A DNA stretch of 9,554 bases from an uncultured Bacteroidota bacterium. GTDB taxonomy: Bacteria > Bacteroidota > Bacteroidia > Chitinophagales > Saprospiraceae. Where the stretch lies: assembly GCA_937926185.1 (NCBI GenBank), contig CALEYM010000372.1, positions 1 to 9,554 on the forward strand. The letters run 5' to 3'. The position numbers and the translations under genes were made by a program. Positions within the stretch are counted from its first letter, which is position 1, and every line of letters starts with the position of its first letter. The notes under the pieces were generated by a model. The model saw only the letters and a program-made list of their open reading frames with translations. It had not been told where the DNA came from and did not search any database. Shown in pieces: positions 1-6,182 of the stretch.

Positions 1-149
1 AACCTTTCTAAACCTTTCTAAACCTTTCTAAACCTTTCTAAACCTTTCTAAACCCCTCTAAACCCCTCTAAACCCCTCTAAACCCCTCTAAACCCCTCTA
101 AACCCCCCTAAACCCCCTCTAAACCATTCTAAACCCTCTAAACCCTCTA
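1..149. repeat. Decamer tandem repeat array upstream of clpS
   Basis: Fourteen or more head-to-tail units of about 10 bp. Positions 1-50 hold five identical copies of AACCTTTCTA and 51-100 hold five identical copies of AACCCCTCTA. From 101 to 149 the units degenerate (AACCCCCCTA, an 11-mer, AACCATTCTA and two 9-mers AACCCTCTA). The array may extend left of the window. It stops 13 nt before the clpS start codon, so it forms the whole visible 5' region of that gene. The unit length is close to one helical turn, and the strand is strongly asymmetric (C-rich on +, G-rich on -). There are no spacers, so this is not a CRISPR. The two homogeneous blocks look like slippage or unit expansion after a TT-to-CC change. 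Any effect on clpS expression is inference. Confidence 0.95.
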
Positions 150-162
150 AACCACCCAAATC

Positions 163-450
163 ATGCCCATACCGCACTGGCAGGAAGAAGAAGACATTCT
201 CGTGGAAGACGACATTGGTTCGGATCTTCCCGCGCACATCATTGTATTCAACGACGACGTCAACTCGTTCGATTGGGTGATCCAGTGTTTTATGGAAATC
301 CTGAAACATTCGCACGAGCAGGCCGAACAACTATCCATTATCATTCATTTTAAAGGCAAAGCCACGGTAAAATCCGGCGCCAAGGGCGAATTGATCCCCT
401 TGTGCGAAGCCCTGTTGGACCGGGGCTTGTCCGCCGTGGTGGAGGAGTAG
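163..450 (+). CDS. clpS: ClpS, N-degron adaptor for the Clp protease
   Basis: A 95-residue cytoplasmic adaptor that binds proteins with destabilising N-terminal residues (Leu, Phe, Tyr, Trp) and hands them to a ClpA/ClpC-type unfoldase. The core is recognisable: the substrate-pocket motif NDD at residues 30-32, then a helix, then AEQLSIIIH(F/Y)KGKA at 54-67 with His62 in the place of the E. coli pocket residue His66. Where E. coli ClpS has the gatekeeper Met40, this protein has Phe36, and the position of Met62 is Ser58. Residue preference may therefore differ, which is inference. The N-terminal extension (1-24) is short and acidic (EEEDILVEDD), as expected for the flexible tail that engages the unfoldase. 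The ATG at 163 is the only sensible start and has no Shine-Dalgarno box. aat follows after 11 bp, so the two are probably co-transcribed. The repeat array at 1-149 lies immediately upstream. Confidence 0.93.
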   Translation: MPIPHWQEEEDILVEDDIGSDLPAHIIVFNDDVNSFDWVIQCFMEILKHSHEQAEQLSIIIHFKGKATVKSGAKGELIPLCEALLDRGLSAVVEE

Positions 451-461
451 CCCCACTGCCC

Positions 462-1169
462 ATGCCCGTCTTCTGGCTCAACGACCACGAACTCAGTTTC
501 CCGCATCCCACCCTGGCCGAACCGGGCGGCTTGCTCGCCGTGGGCGGCGACCTCAGTCCCGAGCGCCTGGTGCTGGCCTACCGGAACGGCATTTTTCCCT
601 GGTTCGAAGACGAAGGCAGTTTTTTCTGGTACTCGCCCGACCCCCGTTTCGTGTTGTTCCCCGCCGGGTTGAAAATGCACAAGAGCATGCGCTCCATTTT
701 TAACCAGGGCAAATTCCGCTACACGCTCGACACCTGCTTCGAACGGGTGATCCGCGGCTGCGCAACCGCCGTCCGCTCGGGGCAGGATGGCTCCTGGATA
801 TCGGAAGCGTTCATCGACGGCTACACCGAACTGCACCAACGGGGGCTGGCCCATTCGGTGGAAGTATGGCGCGGCGACCAACTGGCGGGCGGCTTGTACG
901 GCCTGTCGCTCGGACGTATTTTTTTCGGGGAAAGTATGTTTTCCCGCGAAACCAATGCCTCCAAAGCCGGGTTTATCACCCTGGCGCAAGCCCTGCATCA
1001 GTCGGGCTTCTGGCTGATCGACTGCCAGCAACAAACCGCCCATCTCGAAAGCCTGGGCGCCCGCGGCATCCCGCGCGAACTGTTCCTGGAATACCTGAAC
1101 AGAAATGCCTACGAACGCACCCTGATCGGGAAATGGGAATTTACGGAGGGTGGGGTAGGGGTTCGTTGA
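462..1169 (+). CDS. aat: Leucyl/phenylalanyl-tRNA-protein transferase
   Basis: Aat transfers Leu or Phe from aminoacyl-tRNA to proteins with N-terminal Lys or Arg, creating N-degrons that ClpS reads. At 235 residues it is almost exactly the family length (E. coli 234). Family motifs occur in order: GGLLAVGGDLSPERL (22-36), NGIFPWF (42-48), FWYSPDPR (55-62), SWISEAFIDGY (111-121), GGLYGLSLGRIFFGESMFS (143-161), NASKAGF (165-171), and LIDCQ (185-189). Glu157, Asp187 and Gln189 match the E. coli residues Glu156, Asp186 and Gln188 that are implicated in the reaction. An in-frame ATG at 402 would add 20 residues overlapping clpS. I prefer 462 because the family starts just before the 'FP.P' segment. 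A GGAGGAG string at 441-447 lies inside the clpS end and is too far away (14 nt) to be a convincing ribosome site. Confidence 0.95.
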   Translation: MPVFWLNDHELSFPHPTLAEPGGLLAVGGDLSPERLVLAYRNGIFPWFEDEGSFFWYSPDPRFVLFPAGLKMHKSMRSIFNQGKFRYTLDTCFERVIRGCATAVRSGQDGSWISEAFIDGYTELHQRGLAHSVEVWRGDQLAGGLYGLSLGRIFFGESMFSRETNASKAGFITLAQALHQSGFWLIDCQQQTAHLESLGARGIPRELFLEYLNRNAYERTLIGKWEFTEGGVGVR

Positions 1170-1254
1170 AAATTATACATTGGATCATTGGGTGAAAATT
1201 GAGTCATTTTTTGGGATTTTACCTTGTTTTCACCGGCTGTTTAATAATTTGCAT

Positions 1255-1262
1255 TGTTTTTG
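1255..1262 (+). promoter_or_regulatory. Possible -7 box for the M23 peptidase gene
   Basis: TGTTTTTG differs in one base from the Bacteroidota -7 consensus TAnnTTTG and lies 29 nt upstream of the ATG at 1292, within an AT-rich stretch (1170-1291) that otherwise shows no gene. No good -33 element is seen at the expected distance. If real, it would put the transcription start downstream of the TTG codon at 1199 and so argue against that longer reading frame. This is weak, single-box evidence. Confidence 0.22.
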
Positions 1263-1291
1263 CAGGGAAAAGAAATACGGTAACCCAAAAC

Positions 1292-3067
1292 ATGATTACG
1301 GGCATGAGGAACACGATACTACGCGCCTTTTGGGGCATGATCTGGCTGCTGCCGGCGGTGATGGCAGGCGTTCCGGGTGCGCCGCCCGGGCCAGATACTT
1401 CACCGGAAGACTATCCAAAAGATTATTTTGATATGCCGGTCAAAACGGCCATCCGCCTGTCGGGCACCTTCGGCGAGCTCCGGCCCAACCATTTCCATTC
1501 CGGCATCGACATCAGCAGCGCCAGCGGCAGCATCGGGCAGCCCATTTACGCGGCGGCAGAGGGGTATATCGACCGGATACGGGTGCAGGAAAGCGGATAC
1601 GGCAATGCGTTGTACATCAAACACCCGAAAGGCTACACCACGGTGTACGCGCACCTCGACAAGTTTTCCGCCGCCGTGCAGCAATATGTAAAAGAAGCCC
1701 AGTACAAACGCGAACGTTTCGAAGTGGACCTGTCGCCGCCCGACGGGATGTTCAAAGTAAAAAAAGGCGAACAGATCGGCCGCATGGGCAATACCGGCAG
1801 TTCGGAAGGCGCGCACCTGCACTTCGAAATCCGGCACACAGCCAGCCAGAAAGCGCTTAACCCCCTTTTATTTGGCTTGCCCATACCGGACAATGTGCCG
1901 CCGGAGTTGCGCGACATGAAAGTATATTTCCTCAACGAACGCCGCGAAGTGGTGAACAGCAAAGCCTTTCCCATCGAACGCCGCGCCGACGGCAGCTATG
2001 GCGTCAAAGGCGACACGGTGCGGCTGCCCGCCTGGCGCGTCGGTTTCGGCCTGAAAGCCATCGACCGTCCCACGGGAAACACCAAAAATAAAAACGGTAT
2101 ATACGCCCTTACCCTCCAGGCCGACGGACAGGCGGCTTTCCAGTGGCACATGAGCGAACTGGATTTCGACGAAACCCGTTACCTCAACGCCCACACCGAC
2201 TATTCGGCGCGCGAACGCTACGGCGCCTGGTTCCACCGCTGTTTCGTACTGCCCGGCGACCGCCTGTCCAACTACGCCCGCACCGAATCGCTGGGCGCCA
2301 TTCCACTGTACAAAGAACGGCCGGTCAAAATCGTCCTGAAAGCCGCCGACGCGCACAACAACGTCTCCACCGTCAGCTTCTGGGCGCTGCGCGGCGACCC
2401 CGTAGAACCCCTGCCGCAACCCGATTGCCAGTTTGAACTCCCCTTCGACGTGGACAACCGCGTCGATCTCGAGGGATTCTCCATGACGGTGCCCAAAGGC
2501 GCCCTGTATGAAACCCTTTATTTTCAGTACAGCAGCGAAACGAACCACCGTTTCAGCGAACTATCGGCCCTGCACCGCGTACACGACGAAACCGCGCCCC
2601 TGCACCGGAGCATCCTGCTCGGCCTGTCGCCGAAAACGAACATTCCGGAGGCACTGCGTTCCAAAGCCGTGATCGCCCGCGCCGGCAACGGCCGCCCGGT
2701 CAACTGCGGTGGTATCTGGAGCGGCGAGCAGCTCCAAACCCGCGTGCGCGGCTTCGGCGACTACTGCATCATGCTCGATACCGTGCCGCCCACGATCACG
2801 CCCATCTCTTTCGGCGCCGATATGCGCCGGAAAAATACCATCGCCTTCCGCGTCCAGGACAACTTCCGCACCGACGGCAGCGCCGACAACCTCGAATACC
2901 GAGCAACCGTGGACGGCAAGTGGGTGCTGTTCGAGTTCGACCGCAAACGGGCCCGGCTGTCGCATACATTCGACGGTCGCATCCCTCCCGGTACCCATAC
3001 CCTGAAACTGGCGGTGAAAGACGACCGGGGCAACGAGGCGGTTTTTGAGCGGAAGTTTACGCGGTGA
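1292..3067 (+). CDS. Exported M23 (LytM-type) metallopeptidase
   Basis: A 591-residue exported protein with a zinc-peptidase domain of the M23 family, which usually cuts peptidoglycan cross-bridges or stems. Residues 5-26 (MRNTILRAF...LLPAVMAG) form a signal peptide. The M23 domain spans about 50-200: zinc ligands His69 and Asp73 (HSGID), the YAHL motif with His121, the GxMGNTGSSEGAHLHFEIR block with His175 and His177. All four metal/catalytic positions are intact, so an active enzyme is likely. Residues ~200-591 are a long, probably beta-rich region without a motif I can name. Length and layout match a common Bacteroidota M23 protein of 550-600 residues. The frame is open back to a TTG at 1199, but that would place 31 extra residues before the signal peptide. 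ATG 1292 (A-rich leader) or ATG 1304 fits better. The gene is 122 bp from aat and may have its own promoter. Confidence 0.9.
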   Translation: MITGMRNTILRAFWGMIWLLPAVMAGVPGAPPGPDTSPEDYPKDYFDMPVKTAIRLSGTFGELRPNHFHSGIDISSASGSIGQPIYAAAEGYIDRIRVQESGYGNALYIKHPKGYTTVYAHLDKFSAAVQQYVKEAQYKRERFEVDLSPPDGMFKVKKGEQIGRMGNTGSSEGAHLHFEIRHTASQKALNPLLFGLPIPDNVPPELRDMKVYFLNERREVVNSKAFPIERRADGSYGVKGDTVRLPAWRVGFGLKAIDRPTGNTKNKNGIYALTLQADGQAAFQWHMSELDFDETRYLNAHTDYSARERYGAWFHRCFVLPGDRLSNYARTESLGAIPLYKERPVKIVLKAADAHNNVSTVSFWALRGDPVEPLPQPDCQFELPFDVDNRVDLEGFSMTVPKGALYETLYFQYSSETNHRFSELSALHRVHDETAPLHRSILLGLSPKTNIPEALRSKAVIARAGNGRPVNCGGIWSGEQLQTRVRGFGDYCIMLDTVPPTITPISFGADMRRKNTIAFRVQDNFRTDGSADNLEYRATVDGKWVLFEFDRKRARLSHTFDGRIPPGTHTLKLAVKDDRGNEAVFERKFTR

Positions 3068-3085
3068 AAAGGGTTGTGGACGGTC

Positions 3086-3118
3086 AGACTTTGGAAGTTT
3101 GCAAAACTTCCAAAGTCT
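3086..3118. repeat. Perfect 15-bp palindrome, copy A
   Basis: Arms AGACTTTGGAAGTTT (3086-3100) and its exact reverse complement (3104-3118) enclose the 3-nt loop GCA. The element starts 18 bp after the peptidase stop codon. It could fold as a strong RNA hairpin at the transcript end, but no T-tract follows on either strand, so a classical intrinsic terminator is not supported. A sister element at 3858-3890 has the same architecture with paired substitutions, which points to a dispersed REP-like family. Confidence 0.9.
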
Positions 3119-3129
3119 CAGGACAGCAC

Positions 3130-3151
3130 CCATCCCATACTTATGGGATGG
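3130..3151. repeat. 10-bp palindrome upstream of the response regulator
   Basis: CCATCCCATA (3130-3139) and its exact reverse complement TATGGGATGG (3142-3151) are separated by two bases. It lies 12 bp after palindrome A and 47 bp before the regulator start codon. It may be an operator for the downstream gene, part of a compound repeat with palindrome A, or an RNA hairpin in the leader. The sequence does not decide among these. No Bacteroidota -7 box could be placed convincingly in 3152-3198. Confidence 0.75.
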
Positions 3152-3198
3152 CGCCGTAATATTTATTTCCCCGATCTTTAAGCGCACAAACGCGACCT

Positions 3199-3828
3199 AT
3201 GCCCATCCGGATTCTGATTTATGAAGACAATGCAGCCCTGCGCGATTCACTGCGCATCCTGTTCACAGGCCTCGACCAGTTCGACCTGCTCAATACCTTC
3301 GGCGATTGCCTGAACATCGAAGACGAGGTGCGGCGCTTCGAACCCGACGTCATCCTCATGGACATCGATATGCCCGGACGCAGCGGCATCGAGGGCGCTT
3401 ACCTGGCCAAACAAGCCTGCCCCAGCACCGAAGTGCTTATGCTCACCGTGTTCGACGACAACGACAAAGTGTTCCAGGCCGTATGCGCCGGGGCCAGCGG
3501 CTATCTGCTCAAAAAAACGCCCCCCTCCAAAATCCTTGAAGCCATAGAAGACATCTACAACGGCGGCGCGCCCATGACGCCGGTCATCGCCCGCAAAGTA
3601 CTCGAACTCTTTCCCCGCACACCCGCGGCCAACACCGAGCTGGACAAACTCACCCCCCGCGAACAAGCCGTGCTGCGCAGCCTCTCCGGCGGCAACAGCT
3701 ACAAAATGGTGGCCGACGACCTCGGCATCAGCATCGAAACCGTACGCACCCACATCAAACGTATTTACGAAAAACTGCACGTGCACTCGGTGGCGGAAGC
3801 GATTGCCAAGGCGTTTTTGAAGGGGTAG
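3199..3828 (+). CDS. NarL/FixJ-family response regulator
   Basis: A 209-residue two-component DNA-binding regulator. The receiver domain (about 3-120) has the acidic pair Glu9-Asp10, the phosphoacceptor Asp55 in LMDIDMPG, the switch Thr83 in LMLTVFDD, and Lys105 in GYLLKK. The LuxR-type helix-turn-helix (151-206) begins with LTPREQAVLRSLSGG and contains the recognition segment ISIETVRTHIKRIYEKLHVHS. All residues needed for phosphorylation and DNA binding are present. There is no histidine kinase in the window, so the partner lies elsewhere. The ATG at 3199 opens directly into beta-strand 1 (IRILIYED), so the start is secure. The gene stands alone between palindromic elements. It lies just upstream of a promoter shared with the injection-system operon, which makes it a candidate regulator of both, by position only. 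Confidence 0.95.
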   Translation: MPIRILIYEDNAALRDSLRILFTGLDQFDLLNTFGDCLNIEDEVRRFEPDVILMDIDMPGRSGIEGAYLAKQACPSTEVLMLTVFDDNDKVFQAVCAGASGYLLKKTPPSKILEAIEDIYNGGAPMTPVIARKVLELFPRTPAANTELDKLTPREQAVLRSLSGGNSYKMVADDLGISIETVRTHIKRIYEKLHVHSVAEAIAKAFLKG

Positions 3829-3857
3829 TTCAAACTATTGGACATTTTGAGGCGTCC

Positions 3858-3890
3858 AGACCTTCCAGGTTTGTCAAACCTGGAAGGTCT
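3858..3890. repeat. Perfect 15-bp palindrome, copy B
   Basis: Arms AGACCTTCCAGGTTT (3858-3872) and exact reverse complement (3876-3890) with the 3-nt loop GTC. Compared with copy A (3086-3118), 11 of 15 arm positions agree, and all four differences are compensated in the other arm. It lies 30 bp after the regulator stop and 24 bp before the promoter block at 3915. No T-run follows, so a role as transcript-end hairpin or REP-like repeat is more likely than a textbook terminator. Confidence 0.9.
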
Positions 3891-3914
3891 AAACCCGAAG
3901 TAGTGTAAGGATAG

Positions 3915-3967
3915 TCACATGATCGTGGGATTGTGTAACAGTTTACATTCCCGGATTTTTGTATCCG
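3915..3967 (+). promoter_or_regulatory. Promoter with shared upstream block, copy 1
   Basis: The block TCACATGATCGTGGGATTGT (3915-3934) ends in the TTG of a -33-like element. After ATTG (3930-3933) come exactly 20 nt and then GATTTTTG (3954-3961), one base away from the Bacteroidota -7 consensus TAnnTTTG, followed by TATCCG. Block, spacing and downstream bases recur before the injection-system operon (6089-6141), where the -7 box is perfect. The imperfect dyad CATGATCGTG (3918-3927) lies just upstream of the -33 position, where an activator would bind. The predicted transcript starts near 3966-3968, giving a leader of about 45 nt before ATG 4012. Confidence 0.72.
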
Positions 3968-4011
3968 CATAATCCTCCCCCTCTGTCTTTCATCACCAAA
4001 ACTTTTCCATT

Positions 4012-6036
4012 ATGAAACAGTTGATTACCTCGATCTTCCTGTTCCTGTTTATCGGAACAGCCACTGCTTATGCCTGCCTGCCGGGCGGCATTACTTTTAC
4101 CACTCAAGCGCAGATTGATAACTTTCCAATTGACTACCCGGGATGCACTACTATTGAGGGGTCGGTAATTATTTATAATACCGGGATTACAAACCTCAAT
4201 GGATTGAGTGGCATTACCTCCATTGGCGGAGATTTACAAATACTATTTAATTTCTCCCTGACGAATTTAAACGGGTTAGCAGCCCTGACTTCAATCGGAG
4301 GTAATTTTTATTTTTCAAGCAATGATGCCGTTACCAGCTTAAATGGATTGAGCGCGCTTACAACCGTTGGATTGGTACTTCACTTGGAGGGCAATGACGG
4401 TTTGTCGAATCTGAACGGCTTGGGCGCTCTTACTTCTATTGGAAGCGATTTTAATTTGATCAACAATAGCAATTTAATTAACCTGAATGGCGTAAATGCG
4501 CTGACTACCATCGGTGGACTGCTTCGGATTCAATCCAATAACGCCCTAAGCAGTTTAAGCGGATTGAATCTGCTTAACTCGGTTGAATCCATACTAATAC
4601 GAAATAATCCTGTTTTACCTAATGTGGATAACCTGAATAACCTGCTTTATGCCGGGGGCGTAGGTATTGTTAATAATGCTGCACTAACCTCCCTGAACGG
4701 CCTGGGCTCGCTTATATCTGCCGGACACTTGAATTTCACAGATAACCCGGTATTAACTGTTATCCCGCCCTTCAATAATCTTACGCAAGCGACATCACTC
4801 AATGTTTATAACAATAGTGCATTAACGAGCCTTGGTGGTTTTAACAACCTTACGTCTTTGCAGACAATTTCTATTTATGGAAATTCCGCCTTATTGAGCA
4901 TAAGCGGATTAAATAGTATAACAGATGCGGGAGGGTTCGGTATAGCAATAGGCGGCAACGAATCCCTGACCAGTATTACCGGCCTTAGTGCCCTTACTTC
5001 GGCAGGGTCGTTGTTAGTCTATAACAATAATGTATTAACCAATATAAGCGGGCTGAGCAATTTGTCTTATGTTAACGAAAGTTTAGTTATTGAAGAGAAT
5101 GCGTCTTTGACCAATGTTACTGCATTGAGCAATTTGACCAATGCAGCATATTTCTATATTAACAATAATGACGCCCTGAACAGCCTGAGCGGCCTGGAGA
5201 ATATCCCCGCCACGGCAATTATACAACTTCAAATTGTTGGCAATGACCATTTGTCGGTTTGTCATCTCGATAATATCTGCGCGTATCTCGCCGCTTCCGG
5301 TCCGGCAAACATCTCCGGAAATGCTCCGGGTTGCGCCGATATTAACGTGGTGGAAACAAACTGTCAATCCTGCCCGGACGCAGATAATGACGACGTTTGC
5401 GATGACTATGATAATTGCCCCAACGCAGCCAATCCCGGTCAGGAAGACAGCGACTGCGACGGTGTGGGCGACGCCTGCGACGTATGCCCAGGCGGAGACG
5501 ACACGGTGGACAACAACAACGACGGATTACCCGATTGCAAATACCCGCCCGCTTTTGCAGATATTATCCCGGAATGGAAATGCGGTATCAAAGTATATGT
5601 CTGCCATAATAATAAATCCAAATGCTTTGTATATGGATCCTTAGCCGACCATATTGCGCACGGCGATTACATCGGACCCTGTGGCAACGCCCCCTGCGCT
5701 GGTTCCATCGCGGCGCCCGGCATTGAGTTTGCATACCACCTTGCAGACGACCGGGATCAGGACTTTTCTGAACATAGTGCGACGGTGCAGGTATTCCCTA
5801 ACCCATCTACCGGAATTGCTTGGTTGGATCTGTCGGACTTCGCTGGATTGGCATGCCCGATCCGTTTATTCGACGCTCGGGGCGTTTTGCTGCGTGTGTA
5901 CCCTGCCACCATTGCGGGCACGGAACCCTACCGCCTCGATCTGAGCGATTTTGCCGCCGGGATGTACTTCCTGCAGGTGCAGCCGGAAGGGGAAAAGGGG
6001 GAGACGGTGAAGGTGACGGTGGGCGCTAAAGATTAA
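4012..6036 (+). CDS. T9SS-secreted L-domain/LRR-like repeat protein with TSP3 repeats
   Basis: A 674-residue surface or secreted protein. Residues 1-21 form a signal peptide (cleavage after AYA), with Cys22 next but no lipobox. Residues 59-413 are fifteen repeats of 23-25 residues of the form LTsLnGLsaLTsIGgxLxIxNNxa. This resembles receptor L-domains and Ecm33-like proteins and is expected to build a right-handed solenoid. Residues 454-509 are acidic Asp/Asn/Cys repeats (DADNDDVCDDYDNC, DSDCDGVGDACD) like calcium-binding thrombospondin type-3 repeats. A compact module (about 525-557) has CH, a later C, and HxxHGDxxGPC. I know this pattern from other Bacteroidota secreted proteins but not its function. 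Residues 592-674 are a T9SS type A sorting domain (VFPNPSTG ... DFAAGMYFLQVQ). Adhesion or ligand binding is a reasonable inference. The repeat part is visibly more AT-rich than the C-terminal part. Its promoter matches that of the downstream operon. Confidence 0.88.
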   Translation: MKQLITSIFLFLFIGTATAYACLPGGITFTTQAQIDNFPIDYPGCTTIEGSVIIYNTGITNLNGLSGITSIGGDLQILFNFSLTNLNGLAALTSIGGNFYFSSNDAVTSLNGLSALTTVGLVLHLEGNDGLSNLNGLGALTSIGSDFNLINNSNLINLNGVNALTTIGGLLRIQSNNALSSLSGLNLLNSVESILIRNNPVLPNVDNLNNLLYAGGVGIVNNAALTSLNGLGSLISAGHLNFTDNPVLTVIPPFNNLTQATSLNVYNNSALTSLGGFNNLTSLQTISIYGNSALLSISGLNSITDAGGFGIAIGGNESLTSITGLSALTSAGSLLVYNNNVLTNISGLSNLSYVNESLVIEENASLTNVTALSNLTNAAYFYINNNDALNSLSGLENIPATAIIQLQIVGNDHLSVCHLDNICAYLAASGPANISGNAPGCADINVVETNCQSCPDADNDDVCDDYDNCPNAANPGQEDSDCDGVGDACDVCPGGDDTVDNNNDGLPDCKYPPAFADIIPEWKCGIKVYVCHNNKSKCFVYGSLADHIAHGDYIGPCGNAPCAGSIAAPGIEFAYHLADDRDQDFSEHSATVQVFPNPSTGIAWLDLSDFAGLACPIRLFDARGVLLRVYPATIAGTEPYRLDLSDFAAGMYFLQVQPEGEKGETVKVTVGAKD

Positions 6037-6053
6037 AGACACAGAAAGTCCTG

Positions 6054-6088
6054 GGCCGCGGCGGGAGCCGATGGGTTCCCGCCCGGCC
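6054..6088. other. GC-rich hairpin between secreted protein and CIS operon
   Basis: The left arm (6054-6066) pairs with the right arm (6077-6088) through 12 base pairs with one bulged C at 6059 and a 10-nt loop. The core is GGCGGGA against TCCCGCC. It begins 18 bp after the stop codon at 6036 and ends at the exact base before the promoter block at 6089. The position suggests a transcript-end hairpin that insulates the next promoter, but no T-tract follows, so intrinsic termination is uncertain. Confidence 0.6.
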
Positions 6089-6141
6089 TCACATGATCAT
6101 GGGATTGTATATCCGGCGCCATTAAAATATTTTTGTATCCG
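6089..6141 (+). promoter_or_regulatory. Promoter of the contractile injection operon, copy 2
   Basis: TCACATGATCATGGGATTGT (6089-6108) matches copy 1 in 19 of 20 bases. ATTG (6104-6107), a 20-nt spacer and TATTTTTG (6128-6135) form a -33/-7 pair. The -7 box is a full match to the Bacteroidota consensus TAnnTTTG, and the TATCCG after it also repeats. CATGATCATG (6092-6101) is a perfect 10-bp palindrome just upstream of -33, a good activator or repressor site. The spacer bases are unrelated between the copies, so conservation is confined to the functional boxes. The predicted start lies near 6140, leaving a leader of about 40 nt before ATG 6183. Confidence 0.8.
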
Positions 6142-6182
6142 TTAACGCCTGATTCGTTTTATATTAAATAGCCGCGAAACAA

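Noticed and set aside
1..149. CRISPR array or telomere-like end
   Set aside because: Units follow each other without spacers and are only 10 bp, so it is not a CRISPR. The resemblance to CCCTAAA-type telomere repeats is superficial, and the genes alongside are bacterial.
88..330. Minus-strand frame ending in Gly/Leu/Glu repeats
   Set aside because: The repeated residues come from reading the decamer array, and the rest is antisense to clpS.
402..461. Upstream ATG for aat overlapping clpS
   Set aside because: The added 20 residues lack family similarity, while the start at 462 gives the normal family length.
345..1043. Open frame of 232 codons on the minus strand
   Set aside because: It lies antisense to clpS and aat, whose protein motifs are unmistakable. 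The translation shows no family features, and long antisense frames are common in GC-rich coding DNA.
1199..1291. TTG start giving a 622-residue M23 protein
   Set aside because: The extra residues would precede a good signal peptide that begins at Met 1304, and the ATG at 1292 has an A-rich leader typical of this phylum.
1868..2548. Open frame of 226 codons on the minus strand
   Set aside because: It is antisense to the M23 peptidase gene and its translation shows no recognisable motifs. The same holds for the minus-strand frames at 2561-3187 and 3247-3786.
3086..3118. Intrinsic terminator after the M23 gene
   Set aside because: The stem is strong, but no run of T follows on either strand, so I list it as a palindromic repeat instead.
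4075..4077. Lipobox cysteine at residue 22 of the secreted protein
   Set aside because: The preceding residues are AYA, without Leu/Val at -3, so a type I signal peptidase site is more likely than a lipoprotein.
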